From assembly GCA_964019135.1 (NCBI GenBank), contig OZ025250.1, positions 46,345,174 through 46,409,173 on the forward strand: 64,000 nucleotides of DNA, read 5' to 3'. This document shows, one piece after another, positions 19,378-30,874 of the stretch. The position numbers and the translations under genes were made by a program. The notes below the pieces were generated by a model, which saw only the letters and a list, made by a program, of their open reading frames with translations, had not been told where the DNA came from and searched no databases. This stretch comes from Arenicola marina (taxonomy: Eukaryota; Annelida; Polychaeta; Arenicolidae). Each line of letters begins with the position of its first letter. Within the stretch, counting starts at the first letter, position 1.

Positions 19378-22071
19378 TTCCCAAAGAGTAAGGCGGTTCT
19401 CCTGGAGACATGGCTCCTCTACACCTTGACCCTTACCATTGGCGCGATATGACCTACAGAGTAGGGGGTTACTCTCAGAGACATGGCTCCTCTCTACCTT
19501 GACCCATCCCATTGTCGCGATATGACATACAGAGTAGGGGGTTACTCTCAGAGACATGGCTCCTCTCTACCTTGAGCCGTCCCATTGTCGCGATATGACA
19601 TACAGAGTAGAGGGTAACTCCCGGAGACGTAGCTCCTCTCTACCTTGACCCGTCCCATTGTCGCGATATGACATACAGAGTAGAGGGTAACTCCCGGAGA
19701 CGTGGCTCCTCTCTACCTTGACCGTTCTATTGTCGCGATATGACATACAGAGTAGGGGGTTACTCCCGGAGACATGGCTCCTCTATACCTTGACCCGTCC
19801 CATTGTCGCGATATGACATACAGAGTAGGGGGTTACTCTCAGAGACATGGCTCCTCTCTACCTTGACCCGTCCCATTGTCGCGATATGACATACAGAGTA
19901 GAGGGTAACTCCCGGAGACATGGCTCCTCTCTACCTTGACCGTTCTATTGTCGCGATATGACATACAGAGTAGGGGGTTACTCCCGGAGACATGGCTCCT
20001 CTATACCTTGACCCGTCCCATTGTCGCGATATGACATACAGAGTAGGGGGTTACTCTCAGAGACATGGCTCCTCTCTACCTTGACCCGTCCCATTGTCGC
20101 GATATGACATACAGAGTAGAGGATGGCTCCTCTCTACCTTGACCCGTCCCATTGTCGCGATATGACATACAGAGTAGAGGGTAACTCCCGGAGACATGGC
20201 TCCTCTCTACCTTGACCCGTCCCATTGTCGCGATATGACATACAGAGTAGAGGGTAACTCCCGGAGACATGGCTCCTCTCTACCTTGACCCGTCCCATTG
20301 TCGCGATATAACATACAGAGTAGAGGGTAACTCCCGGAGACATGGCTCCTCTCTACCTTGACCCGTCCCATTGTCGCGATATGACATACAGAGTAGGGGG
20401 TAACTCCCGGAGACATGGCTCCTCTCTACCTTGACCCGTCCCATTGTGGCGATATGACATACAGAGTAGGGGGTAACTCCCGGAGACATGGCTCCTCTCT
20501 ACCTTGACCCGTCCCATTGTGGCGATATGACATACAGAGTAGACGGTAACTCCCGGAGACATGGCTCCTCTCTACCTTGACCCGTCCCATTGTCGCGATA
20601 TGACATACAGAGTAGAGGGTAACTCCCGGAGACATGGCTCCTCTCTACCTTGACCCGTCCCATTGTCGCGATATGACATACAGAGTAGAGGGTAACTCCC
20701 GGAGACATGGCTCCTCTCTACCTTGACCCGTCCCATTGTCGCGATATGACATACAGAGTAGAGGGTAACTCCCGGAGACATGGCTCCTCTCTACCTGGAC
20801 CCGTCCCATTGTCGCGATATGACATACAGAGTAGGGGGTAACTCCCGGAGACATGGCTCCTCTCTACCTTGACCCGTCCCGTTGTCGCGATATGACATAC
20901 AGAGTAGGGGGTTACTCTCGGAGACATGGCTCCTCTCTACCTTGACCCCTCTCATTGTCGCGATATGACATACAGAGTAGGGGGTTACTCTCAGAGACAT
21001 GGTTCCTCTCTACCTTGACCCGTCCCGTTGTCGCGATATGACCTACAGAGTAGGGGGTTACTCTCAGAGACATGGTTCCTCTCTACCTTGACCCGTCCCG
21101 TTGTCGCGATATGACATACAGAGTAGGGGGTTACTCTCGGAGACATGGCTCCTCTCTACCTTGACCCCTCTCATTGTCGCGATATGACATACAGAGTAGG
21201 GGGTTACTCTCAGAGACATGGTTCCTCTCTACCTTGACCCGTCCCGTTGTCGCGATATGACCTACAGAGTAGGGGGTTACTCTCAGAGACATGGTTCCTC
21301 TCTACCTTGACCCGTCCCGTTGTCGCGATATGACCTACAGAGTAGGGGGTTACTCTCAGAGACATGGTTCCTCTCTACCTTGACCCGTCCCGTTGTCGCG
21401 ATATGACATACAGAGTAGGGGGTTACTCTCAGAGACATGGTTCCTCTCTACCTTGACCCGTCCCATTGTCGCGATATGACCTACAGAGTAGGGGGTTACT
21501 CTCAGAGACATGGTTCCTCTCTACCTTGACCCGTCCCGTTGTCGCGATATGACATACAGACTAGACGGTAACTCCCGGAGACATGGCTCCTCTCTACCTT
21601 GACCCGTCCCATTGTCGCGATATGACATACAGAGTAGGGGGTTACTCTCAGAGACATGGTTCCTCTCTACCTTGACCCGTCCCATTGTTGCGATATGACA
21701 TACAGAGTGGAGGGTAACTCCCGGAGACATGGTTCCTCTCTACCTTGACCCGTCCCATTGTCGCGATATGACCTACAGAGTAGGGGGTTACTCTCAGAGA
21801 CATGGTTCCTCTCTACCTTGACCCGTCCCGTTGTCGCGATATGACATACAGACTAGACGGTAACTCCCGGAGACATGGCTCCTCTCTACCTTGACCCGTC
21901 CCATTGTCGCGATATGACATACAGAGTAGGGGGTTACTCTCAGAGACATGGTTCCTCTCTACCTTGACCCGTCCCATTGTTGCGATATGACATACAGAGT
22001 GGAGGGTAACTCCCGGAGACATGGCTCCTCTCTACCTTGACCCGTCCCGTTGTCGCGATATGACCTACAGT
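19378..22071. repeat. 73-bp satellite derived from the SINE family 1 body, ~37 copies
   Basis: The unit runs from GCGATATGACATACAGAGTA through GGGGGTTACTCTCAGAGACA to TGGCTCCTCTCTACCTTGAC and CCGTCCCATTGTC. The second and third blocks match the SINE body (GAGTAGGGGGTTACCCCCGG, GAGACATGGCTCC) in the same order and orientation. Subtypes are GAGGGTAACTCCCGG versus GGGGGTTACTCTCAG. A shortened unit lies near 20120. Internal duplications of about 218 bp (19.72/19.94 kb) and 292 bp (21.52/21.81 kb) are present. Serial 69-codon minus-strand frames are artefacts of the 73-bp period. Confidence 0.93.
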
Positions 22072-22286
22072 TTAAGGCTCCCTACTTAAATCGACCCGGG
22101 AATCCTGAGTAATAACGGATTCTCGTGTTGTCACTAACCAAACAGAGACGTTGCAAAACCAAGGTGCCTGGAAATCTCGGACTGACGCCGTAGCACCTTC
22201 CTAACGAGCAGAGCACGTTTCGCTGTTTCCTGTTACGGTCTCCATCATAATAAGTACTGGGTCAGTTTGCAATTGCGGGAAAACAG

Positions 22287-22467
22287 GGCGCTTTAACCAC
22301 TTTTGGTCCTATCGTGTCAATGGGAGAAGGACGGGAGAGTGGAGCCATGTCCCCGGGGGTAACCCCCTACTCTTTACGAAGAAGGACATGGTATCTTTAT
22401 CTTACGACCACACAGACATGACCACTGCGGAACCAGCGATCCACGTGCCGTTATCGGGGTGGCCCTG
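22287..22467 (-). mobile_element. SINE family 1 with internally deleted head
   Basis: The minus strand carries the full body (GTCCTTCTTCGTAAAGAGTAG, GGGGTTACCCCCGGGGACATG) and the AAGTGGTTAAAGCGCCC 3' end. The region between the tRNA-like start and the B box is mostly missing (CACCCCGATAACGGCACGTGG), so it probably cannot be transcribed by pol III. Confidence 0.82.
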
Positions 22468-23426
22468 AAAACAGACCTGACACCAGAGACGTCGGAGAAG
22501 AGAGTTTGGCCGGAACAACCGTGCCCCAGATCTGGCTATTCTTAGAAACGACACGTCACGGATAATAGTTGCTTATTTTCGAGGGAATGATGTGACACAA
22601 GCTGCATTTCTATAAACGGAAGAGCGTAAAAAAGTCGCTGGTTTCCCGCAGAATCTGTAACCAACCAGCTTTACCCTGATCTTCGTGTGTTCAACTTGAT
22701 GAAACAATGGATAAAGCTGCTGTTTGCTTGTTTTTTTAAATCTTCTGGAGAAACGTCCTGGCCACATTATCTGACTATTTGAATGGTAACTCTGCACGAA
22801 ATGGATATGTTATCACATATGTTAAGAGGCCAAACACGGCGATGTCTCAAGGCACACTGGATGCACCAGTTTGGCCAACAAATGTGTCTGGACAACATGC
22901 CATGTTATGTCTTCCGTGCAATTTATGTGTATTTATACACTAAGAACTAGCATACATCATTTCCATTTCTGGAAACATTTTGAACGTGTCTTAAGGAAAA
23001 AAATCTTGTTTCATATATAACTTTGAAGACATAGCCATCTCGCTACTGTATGAGGCATGGGGAAAACATGTCAACATATATCACTGACTTCATACCATAA
23101 CACTGTTTATTTAATTATCACATAGGAGAACCATTTTTATCGGTACATTTGACCTGTTGGTAATTGGGGTGAAGATGATTGTCAACGCCCTCTGTCGTGA
23201 GATCGGAAAGTAGTGTACTTATAGCAGATCGCAAATAATGGCGAACTGGGAATGAACCAACTATAAAGGACTTCTGCGTGATGTTAAACGAAAGGAATTT
23301 ATTCTGAATGTAACGATAACGTACAAATAACAATGTCCATAATAGACGATTTTAACCAATATTTGTAGATCATTAATAAAATATCTCTAAGTCGATATTT
23401 AATATGTTGGTGGGTTGTATATTCGG
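22468..23426. other. AT-rich spacer, no gene seen
   Basis: Short chance ORFs only; no repeats or motifs recognised. Confidence 0.5.
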
Positions 23427-23612
23427 GACGCTTTAACCAATTCTGGTCATATCGCGTCACTGGGAGCAGGAAACTAAGAACGGAGCCATGTCCCCGGGGG
23501 TAACCCCCTACTCTTTGCCAAGATGGACATGGGATCTCCATCCTGCGAGCACACAGATATGGCCACAGCGGGGCGAGAGTTCTAACTGACTGTGCTATTA
23601 GGGCGGCCCTCT
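23427..23612 (-). mobile_element. SINE family 1, diverged head
   Basis: On the minus strand the body (CCATCTTGGCAAAGAGTAG, GGGGTTACCCCCGGGGACATG) and 3' end (AATTGGTTAAAGCGTCCC) are clear. The head keeps AGGGCCGCCCTAATAGCACAG, but the B box is degraded. Confidence 0.8.
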
Positions 23613-23999
23613 ATTTAATATAGGGAAAGATTATCGCGCATGTGCAGCGTACAGTACGGCAAAAAGTAGCTCACTGACAGCCCAGCTAGTGAGTGCACAA
23701 ACACAAGCCGGAAATAGTCCATTGAAAATTGATTTAAGACCGAATGTTTTCTACTTGATTAGCATGGCTGCAAGCTAAATGTTAAATGACGTATATTTGT
23801 CTCGCCAAATACCTTATCCGCCCGAGTCAAATGATTAAATTTGTTATTGAACATTGAACCAGAATATTTAGTTGAGAAATTCGGTTCTTAACTTGGTTGA
23901 CAGCAACGTCTTTGTCAAGAACATAACGAAGGAGATATGAATAAAAAGTCATAATTTTTTGGCAAGTTTTATCGCTTACAGCGAAGATCATTATGTTGC

Positions 24000-24175
24000 A
24001 TGGAGTGGTGTTTTCCGCCACATTGGTGCCCACATGGGCTAACTGGTCCAAGGTACCCATGGGGCGCTGAGGTGAACGGTGAGGCGACTCCAGACGCGGG
24101 AGGGGTTGAACCCTCAACCTGTCAGTCTGCCTCTCGACCTCTCGACCACGGCAGCTTGCGCTCCATCGTTAAGTT
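24000..24175 (-). mobile_element. tRNA-like SINE head, relative of the 72-bp satellite unit
   Basis: On the minus strand a box-A-like TGGTCGAGAGG is partly duplicated (24130-24152). A B box GGGTTCAACCCC follows (24102-24113), then an unrelated body running to about 24000. The TGGTCGAGAGG ... GGGTTCAA pairing and spacing match the unit of the 28.1-30.17 kb array, so this is a plausible dispersed relative. Confidence 0.55.
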
Positions 24176-24486
24176 GGCGTTTCGCCGCATATTTAATAAT
24201 AAATAACTGCTACTGTGGCACTGGTTGCTCATCACATTATTTTGTAAGGAAAATGAGGATGTGGGTGCGGTGTGGAGGGGGAGGGGGTAGGGGGATCAGG
24301 GAGGGTGGTAGGGACAGACAGTACATGAATAATTTAAGTCGGATTAACTGTATCCCGGTTCACCACTGTCCAAAAACAGCCTATCGCTCTATTGCGTGTC
24401 TGAGGTTGTCGCAAGCCGCACTAGATCCCCAGTTATGATGGGGCGCCAGGCACGTAATGGTAGGGCCCCATAGGGGCTTTTTCGAC

Positions 24487-24664
24487 ACGGCGCCTTGTTA
24501 AATTCGACAACGCGACATTGGGGTTGCCTTAGAATCGACATGCGACATAAGACTTAGCGACACGCGACATGGACCTTTTCTTAAAATCAACACGCGACAT
24601 GGACCTTTTCTTAAAATCAACACGCGACATGGACCTTTTCTTAAAATCGACACGCGACATGGCT
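24487..24664. repeat. 30-bp minisatellite
   Basis: The unit CGACATGGACCTTTTCTTAA plus AATCAACACG has about three clean copies at the right, with degenerate CGACACGCGACAT copies to the left. Confidence 0.85.
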
Positions 24665-24694
24665 ACCCCCCCTCAGGGGCCCTAATGGTGATAA

Positions 24695-24880
24695 ACGGAT
24701 GTTTTACACATGTGTGTACACAGGGGTTAACCTGGGCCACTGAACCTCGCCCCCGAGACGAGGAATGGGTGTAACATGTCCCAGAGTATGTCCCCATGCA
24801 GGCCCGGATTCAAACCCAGGACCTATATGATCTGTTGTCACTCTACTGCGCTAACCACTACACCAAAGAGGCCCCCTGGC
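24695..24880 (-). mobile_element. tRNA-derived SINE with family 2 3' domain, full length
   Basis: The minus strand begins with a strong A box (TTGGTGTAGTGGTTAGCGC, 24848-24866) and a B box (TGGGTTTGAATCCG, about 24804-24817). It continues into CTCGTCTCGGGGGCGAGG, CCCAGGTTAACCCC and TGTGTACACACATGTGTAAAAC. The 3' part aligns in order with the family 2 tails at 5.0, 8.5 and 12.5 kb. This is the only family 2 copy with both pol III boxes clearly intact. Confidence 0.72.
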
Positions 24881-24884
24881 AAGA

Positions 24885-26560
24885 CGATAAGAGATCCGAA
24901 TCTGTTGGTCGCAAGTGCTCCCGACCGTGCTCTTGTTGGAGACAGGGTTAAAGATGAAGCCGAAAATGTTAATTGTCAAGCTAGCCTATTACGAACGAAT
25001 TTCTCTATGAGAAGGATGTGTTATTACACGTATGCTGGCTGCCGGGGGTGGCCGCTCGATTTACGTAGGCCGTACCAGCCACAGATTATCATTAACTCCT
25101 CGTAACAGACGAATATAGCACGACAGCCACAAATGTCCCCCATTTTTGCCCGTGTAACAAAAACCATAAAATTGTATATCACCCCACCCCCCCACCTCCT
25201 ATTCCTTCCCCCCCCCTTCCTCTCCCAAGGCAGCAATAGAATCGCATGCCCCCCCACTCCTCTCCACTCTCCTCTCCCAAGGCCGACCCCCGCCCCCCTC
25301 CCCCATACAAGCTCACCTAAACCCCTAACCCAACCCACGTATCCAAACACCGGTACACCTACCCACATCCCAGACCCCAAGACCCCCAAACCGCCTCCCC
25401 CCTTTCAGCCTCCACCCTACCCACTCCACCCTCTCCAGCCCCACCCCGTCCGGCCTCACCCCAGTGATTGACTGCAGCAGTTCAGTGACCGTCCAGCCAC
25501 TCCCCTCTGTACCGACACCCTCACGCCAAGTCATGTGTAATCGATATGAATTCCCTTCACGGGGGCTACAGTAGCTGCCAGACTGATCACATCCCTCACA
25601 CTGATACATAAGGCCGTATGGCGGACTTTCATGGCCCAAAAAAAACAGAACTTACACGAGGATAAAATGCCACGAAGCATTCTGTGCTGAGCGCGTCACT
25701 CGTTTGTCAATGAGCGACAGAGCGACTACAGAGCCAACCGCGCGCTGGACAGCAAGGACGCGGAGCGGTCGTCGTTCGTCAAGGGAAGAGCCGCGGCGTG
25801 TTTAATAATATATGAACGTTTTTTTGTAATTTTTTCTCGTGCTAATTTGTCTTAGCAACGGGGACGCCTAATGGTAAACATTACATTGATAACAAGGTCT
25901 GAATTGATCATTGTATTGGATACAGAAATATAAAGGAATCATATTAGGCCCACTGTAAATGCTTAAAAAAATGCTCATACGTCACTTGCCCGTTGTCTGG
26001 CTACCAATAGTAGTAACACAAGAAAGCCACACAGTCTCACACGAAATGCATCAGTTGCCCCCCAAAAAAGCCCAGTTAATTTTGTATAATAATTGCGTTC
26101 TTATACACTAAGAATCTTCGAGAATGTTTCGCAGCATAAATATTGCTGCATGAGTACCTTCAATGTAATTTTTAAGACGACACGAAGAAAATATCATGGG
26201 CTTGTCTTTATGAACCTTGCACCTGAACATGTTCGTATTTCGGGGATTTTAACGTATAACAGAACGCCTAAGCTAAGTTGCCTTGGGGGGGGGGGGGGGT
26301 GGGGGAGGTGGATAGGTGACGACTGGGGGTGTTAGAAGTGGATGATAATACATCTGACGAACCTGATGACATCCCTTGACACTGCTGGGTGTGTCAGTGG
26401 TGGGGGGGGGGGCAGTCATAGCTTCAACACCACCCCCCCCCCTATGACGCCTTCCCCCACCTCCTGTCCTTGACGTAATCCTGGGCCCGCACCTGTCCAG
26501 GCTGAGCCACAATGGCCTTCATACCGCCCGGGCGGGACGCGGGATCCCACGTCAGTGCAG
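24885..26560. other. No gene seen; C-rich, G-run and AT-rich patches
   Basis: A C-rich CCACCC/CCCCTC stretch spans 25170-25470. A short GC-rich patch with GCGACAGAGCGACTACAG lies at 25690-25800. G/C runs occur at 26284-26300, 26401-26412 and 26430-26445. None is linked to a credible gene. Confidence 0.5.
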
Positions 26561-26635
26561 GGCCGAAAAAAAGAAAAAAAAGGCGAAAACCGCTCTAATT
26601 AAATACTCTATTTAAAGGTAAAAACAGCTCTAATT

Positions 26636-27400
26636 AAATACTCTATTTAAATACAGATTTACTTTAATTTAATACAGGTTTACTTTAATTTAATACAGGT
26701 TTACTCTAATTTAATACAGTATTACTCTAATTTAATACAGGTTTACTCTAATTTAATACAGGTTTACTCTAATTTGATACAGGTTTACTCTAATTTAATA
26801 AAGGTTTACTCCAATTTAATACAGGTTTACTCTAATTTAAGACAGGTTTACCCAAATTTCATACAGGTTTACTCTAATTTCATACAGGTTGACCTTAATT
26901 CAGTACAGGTTTACCTTAATTCAGTACAGGTTTACCTTAATTCAGTACAAGTTTACTTTAATTTAGTACAGGTTTACATTAAGTTTATACAGATTTACTT
27001 TAATTAAATACAGGTTTACTTTAATTTAATACTGGTTTCTTTTCCTTCAATGTTTGTTTACTTTTATTTAATACTGGTTTCTTTTCCTTCGATAATTGTT
27101 TACTTTAATTTATTACTGTTTACTTAATTTTAATATGAGTTTACTTAATTTGAATACGAGTTTACTTAATTTTAATACGAGTTTTCTTAATTTGAATACG
27201 AGTTTACTTAATTTGAATACGAGTTTACGTTAATTTATTATTTGTTTACTTTAATTTTAATAATTGTGTATTTAACGCAATATTTGTTTGCTTTAATTCA
27301 ATATTTGTTAACTTTTGTTTGTTTAATTAATTAATTAATTAATTAATTAAGTGTAATTTAATTCAATACGTGTTTACTTTACTGTATATGTTTAATCTGA
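26636..27400. repeat. 21-bp AT-rich minisatellite
   Basis: The unit TTTACTCTAATTTAATACAGG repeats about 19 times cleanly to about 27060. It continues as degenerate, length-variable copies (ACTGGTTTCTTTTCC, ACGAGTTTACTTAATTT) to about 27400. The 77-codon plus-strand frame is a seven-residue repeat artefact. Confidence 0.9.
27321..27350. repeat. (TTAA)n microsatellite
   Basis: About seven tandem TTAA tetranucleotides inside the degenerate end of the 21-bp array. Confidence 0.88.
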
Positions 27401-27479
27401 GCGCAAAATATAATTGTGAGTCATGTTAGGAGCTTCATACTGGTTTCAGTTATAATATTAGGCTAAATTTGTAGCATTT

Positions 27480-28080
27480 CTGGGGACAATCCACGCAGTC
27501 ACGGAACCTACTGTTATTTGATCCGGCGACCCTTCGCACCCGGGGTGAACACCACGCACGTGAGACTCAAGGGAATTTCCCATGTGGCTCGAGGCTCCTT
27601 GTTCTGGGCCCAGATATCACATATATATTCACGGCGTAAGAATTCTAAACGGCACTCGCGGATAGATAATACTAGGATGTGGTAAATCGTGTCGCTCTCT
27701 CTGCCTTACTTCTCGCATATCCAGTGACCTGTAAGCGTGAGGTCTTGATCCCGTCATCACTGTTACATGGAGTGACGAGATTTATATATTTCTAGACATG
27801 TTGGTCAGAGCTTGTGGGTGGGGGGTTATGCTAACTGAGCATTTTAGCAGAAACAGGTTTTGACGCTTTGGCCGATTAATTACCGGCCCTGCTATATTGG
27901 CTATGGTTTTATATGACAGATACCATGAAGGACAGTCTACAGTCCAGATGGGTTAAACAGGACCAACGAATGTGTGGGATGAGACAGGATGAAGCAGACC
28001 CAGCCCTGGCTGTAGGAGGAGCGACACAGGGGCCCGTCTGCACTGGATTGTCACTCGTCATACAGCCATAGAACAAGGGT
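27480..28080. other. No gene seen; possible remnant of SINE family 2
   Basis: GGCTCGAGGCTCCTTGTTCTG near 27588 is reminiscent of the family 2 3' domain but too diverged to assign. The rest is featureless. Confidence 0.35.
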
Positions 28081-28089
28081 TAAAATAGA

Positions 28090-30172
28090 TCCGGTCCCAA
28101 GTGGGGCTTGAACCCGCCAACGGTAGGTGAACGCTGCCTCTTGACCACGGCGGCCCCCTCAGGTGGGGATTGAACCCGCCACCGTTTGGCATACAGTCCA
28201 CTGCGCTCCCTCTCGACCACGGCGGCCCCCTCGGGTGGGGATTAAACCCGCCACCGGTTGGCCTACACTGGTGAACGCTGCCTCTCGACCACGGCGGCCC
28301 CCTCGGGTGGGGATTGAACCCGCCACCGGTTGGCCTACAGTCCACTGCGCTCCCTCTCGACCACGGCGGCCCCCTCGGGTGGGGCTTGAACCCGCCACCG
28401 GTTGGCCTACACTAGTGAACGCTACCTCTCGATCACGGCGGCCCCCTCGGGTGGGGATTGAACCCGCCACCGGTTGGCCTACAGTCCACTGCGCTACCTC
28501 TCGACCACGGCGGCCCCCTCGGGTGGGGATTGAGCCCGCCACCGGTTGGCCTACAGTCCACTGCGCTACCTCTCGACCACGGCGGGCCCCTCGGGTGGGG
28601 ATTGAACCCGCCACCGGTTGGCCTACAGTGGTGAACGCTACCTCCCGACCACGGCGGCCCCCTCGGTGGGGATTGAACCCGCCACCGGTTGGCCTACAGT
28701 CCACTGCGCTCCCTCTTGACCACGGCGGCCCCCTCGGGTGGGGCTTGAACCCGCCACCGGTTGGTCTACACTGGTGAACGCTACCTCTCGACCACGGCGG
28801 CCCCCTCGGGTGGGGATTGAACTCGCCACCGGTTGGCCTACAGTCCACTGCGCTCCCTCTCGACCACGGCGGCCCCTCGGGTGGGGCTTGAACCCGCCAC
28901 CGGTTGGCCTACAGTGGTGAACGCTGCCTCTCGACCACGGCGGCTCCTTCGGGTGGGGATTGAACCCGCCACCGGTTGGCCTACAGTCCACTGCGCTACC
29001 TCTCGACCACGGCGGCCCCCTCGGGTGGGGATTAAACCCGCCACCGGTTGGCCTACAGTCCACTGCGCTCCCTCTCGACCACGGCGGCCCCTCGGGTGGG
29101 GCTTGAACCCGCCACCGGTTGGCCTACAGTGGTGAACGCTGCCTCTCGACCACGGCGGCTCCTTCGGGTGGGGATTGAACCCGCCACCGGTTGGCCTACA
29201 GTCCACTGCGCTACCTCTCGACCACGGCGGCCCCCTCGGGTGGGGATTAAACCCGCCACCGGTTGGCCTACAGTCCACTGCGCTCCCTCTCGACCACGGC
29301 GGCCCCCTCGGGTGGGGATTAAACCCGCCACCGGTTGGCCTACAGTCCACTGCGCTCCCTCTCGACCACGGCGGCCCCTCGGGTGGGGCTTGAACCCGCC
29401 ACCGGTTGGCCTACAGTGGTGAACGCTGCCTCTCGACCACGGCGGCTCCTTCGGGTGGGGATTGAACCCGCCACCGGTTGGCCTACAGTCCACTGCGCTA
29501 CCTCTCGACCACGGCGGCCCCCTCGGGTGGGGATTAAACCCGCCACCGGTTGGCCTACAGTCCACTGCGCTCCCTCTCGACCACGGCGGCCCCCTCGGGT
29601 GGGGATTGAACCCGCCACCGGTTGGCCTACAGTCCACTGCGCTACCTCTCGACCACGGCGGCCCCCTCGGGTGGGGATTAAACCCGCCACCGGTTGGCCT
29701 ACAGTCCACTGCGCTCCCTCTCGACCACGGCGGCCCCCTCGGGTGGGGATTAAACCTGCCACCGGTTGGCCTACAGTCCACTGCGCTCCCTCTCGACCAC
29801 GGCGGCCCCCTCGGGTGGGGATTAAACCCGCCACCGGTTGGCCTACAGTCCACTGCGCTCCCTCTCGACCACGGCGGCCCCCTCGGGTGGGGATTAAACC
29901 CGCCACCGGTTGGCCTACAGTCCACTGCGCTCCCTCTCGACCACGGCGGCCCCCTCGGGTGGGGATTAAACCCGCCACCGGTTGGCCTACAGTCCACTGC
30001 GCTCCCTCTCGACCACGGCGGCCCCCTCGGGTGGGGATTAAACCCGCCACCGGTTGGCCTACAGTCCACTGCGCTCCCTCTCGACCACGGCGGCCCCTCG
30101 GGTGGGGCTTGAACCCGCCACCGGTTGGCCTACAGTCCACTGCGCTCCCTCTCGACCACGGCGGCCCCCTCT
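28090..30172 (-). repeat. 72-bp satellite of tRNA-like heads, ~29 copies
   Basis: Read on the minus strand, each unit holds a box-A-like TGGTCGAGAGGGAGCGCAG and a B box CGGGTTCAATCCCC, spaced as in a tRNA gene; the 72-bp unit is about one tRNA long. Eighteen units keep the GTTC of the B box; eleven, mostly right of 29.5 kb, carry GTTT. Two linker subtypes (CAGTCCACTGCGCT versus CACTGGTGAACGCT) form higher-order blocks of about 215 and 287 bp. The 24-codon period keeps several frames open (up to 338 codons); these are artefacts. A folded functional tRNA is unlikely because the anticodon stem pairs poorly. Confidence 0.9.
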
Positions 30173-30179
30173 GCTTATA

Positions 30180-30870
30180 CAACATATACCTACCAATAAA
30201 ACTTCTAATTTACTTGACATGCCAGTGTTATTGACAATAATGCCTTATCACATACGAAAAAAACTGTACATACAACAATTCCTACCCATATAACAGCTAA
30301 TTATTTTAGTGCTCACTCTAAAAAACATATTTCGTATCGTTCTACCTTCACGTTAAAAGGCAAAAGTTGGAAGCGATGTTCCATGCTAAAACAACAAGCT
30401 TGTTTTCATGCTATACATTTTTTATTTGGGCCATACGGCCGTATAAATGGAGGCATCATCAACTTCTAATGATGTAGTAGAGAGCACTATATGCATTTAA
30501 TGTCATGAAACAATTCTGGAGTAGTATCAATAGTTCATCCAAGTTATTTTGTGACTCCAATCAGCATTGTTTGAATGAAATGCAGACATCAAAATGTTTC
30601 GCTCCCTTGAAACAGATACTATATATCTTGCATAGGTCGGAATTTTGATAGAATGAACAAGTCGAAGGCTAAATGCATCATATGCATTACATGTAATAAT
30701 AAATATAACACGGATCGTTGATAATGCTTCAATGTAAAACAGAAGAACACTATTTTAAGAGTAGTTACACGAATATATTTTTTCTCCCACTTTCAACGAG
30801 ATAAACTATCACAAACCACGAATGAACTTCAGAAATGAAATTCATGAAAGTAAACGTGCGGGAATATCGC
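30180..30870. other. AT-rich spacer, no gene seen
   Basis: No repeats, motifs or credible ORFs. Confidence 0.55.
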
Positions 30871-30874
30871 ATCT

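Noticed and set aside
28090..30172. Cluster of functional tRNA genes
   Set aside because: A and B boxes are present, but the anticodon stem pairs poorly, the T stem has a C-A mismatch, and a third of the units have a mutated B box.
28159..30234. ORFs up to 338 codons on both strands
   Set aside because: They follow the 72-bp tRNA-like satellite; its period is a multiple of three and several frames are open.
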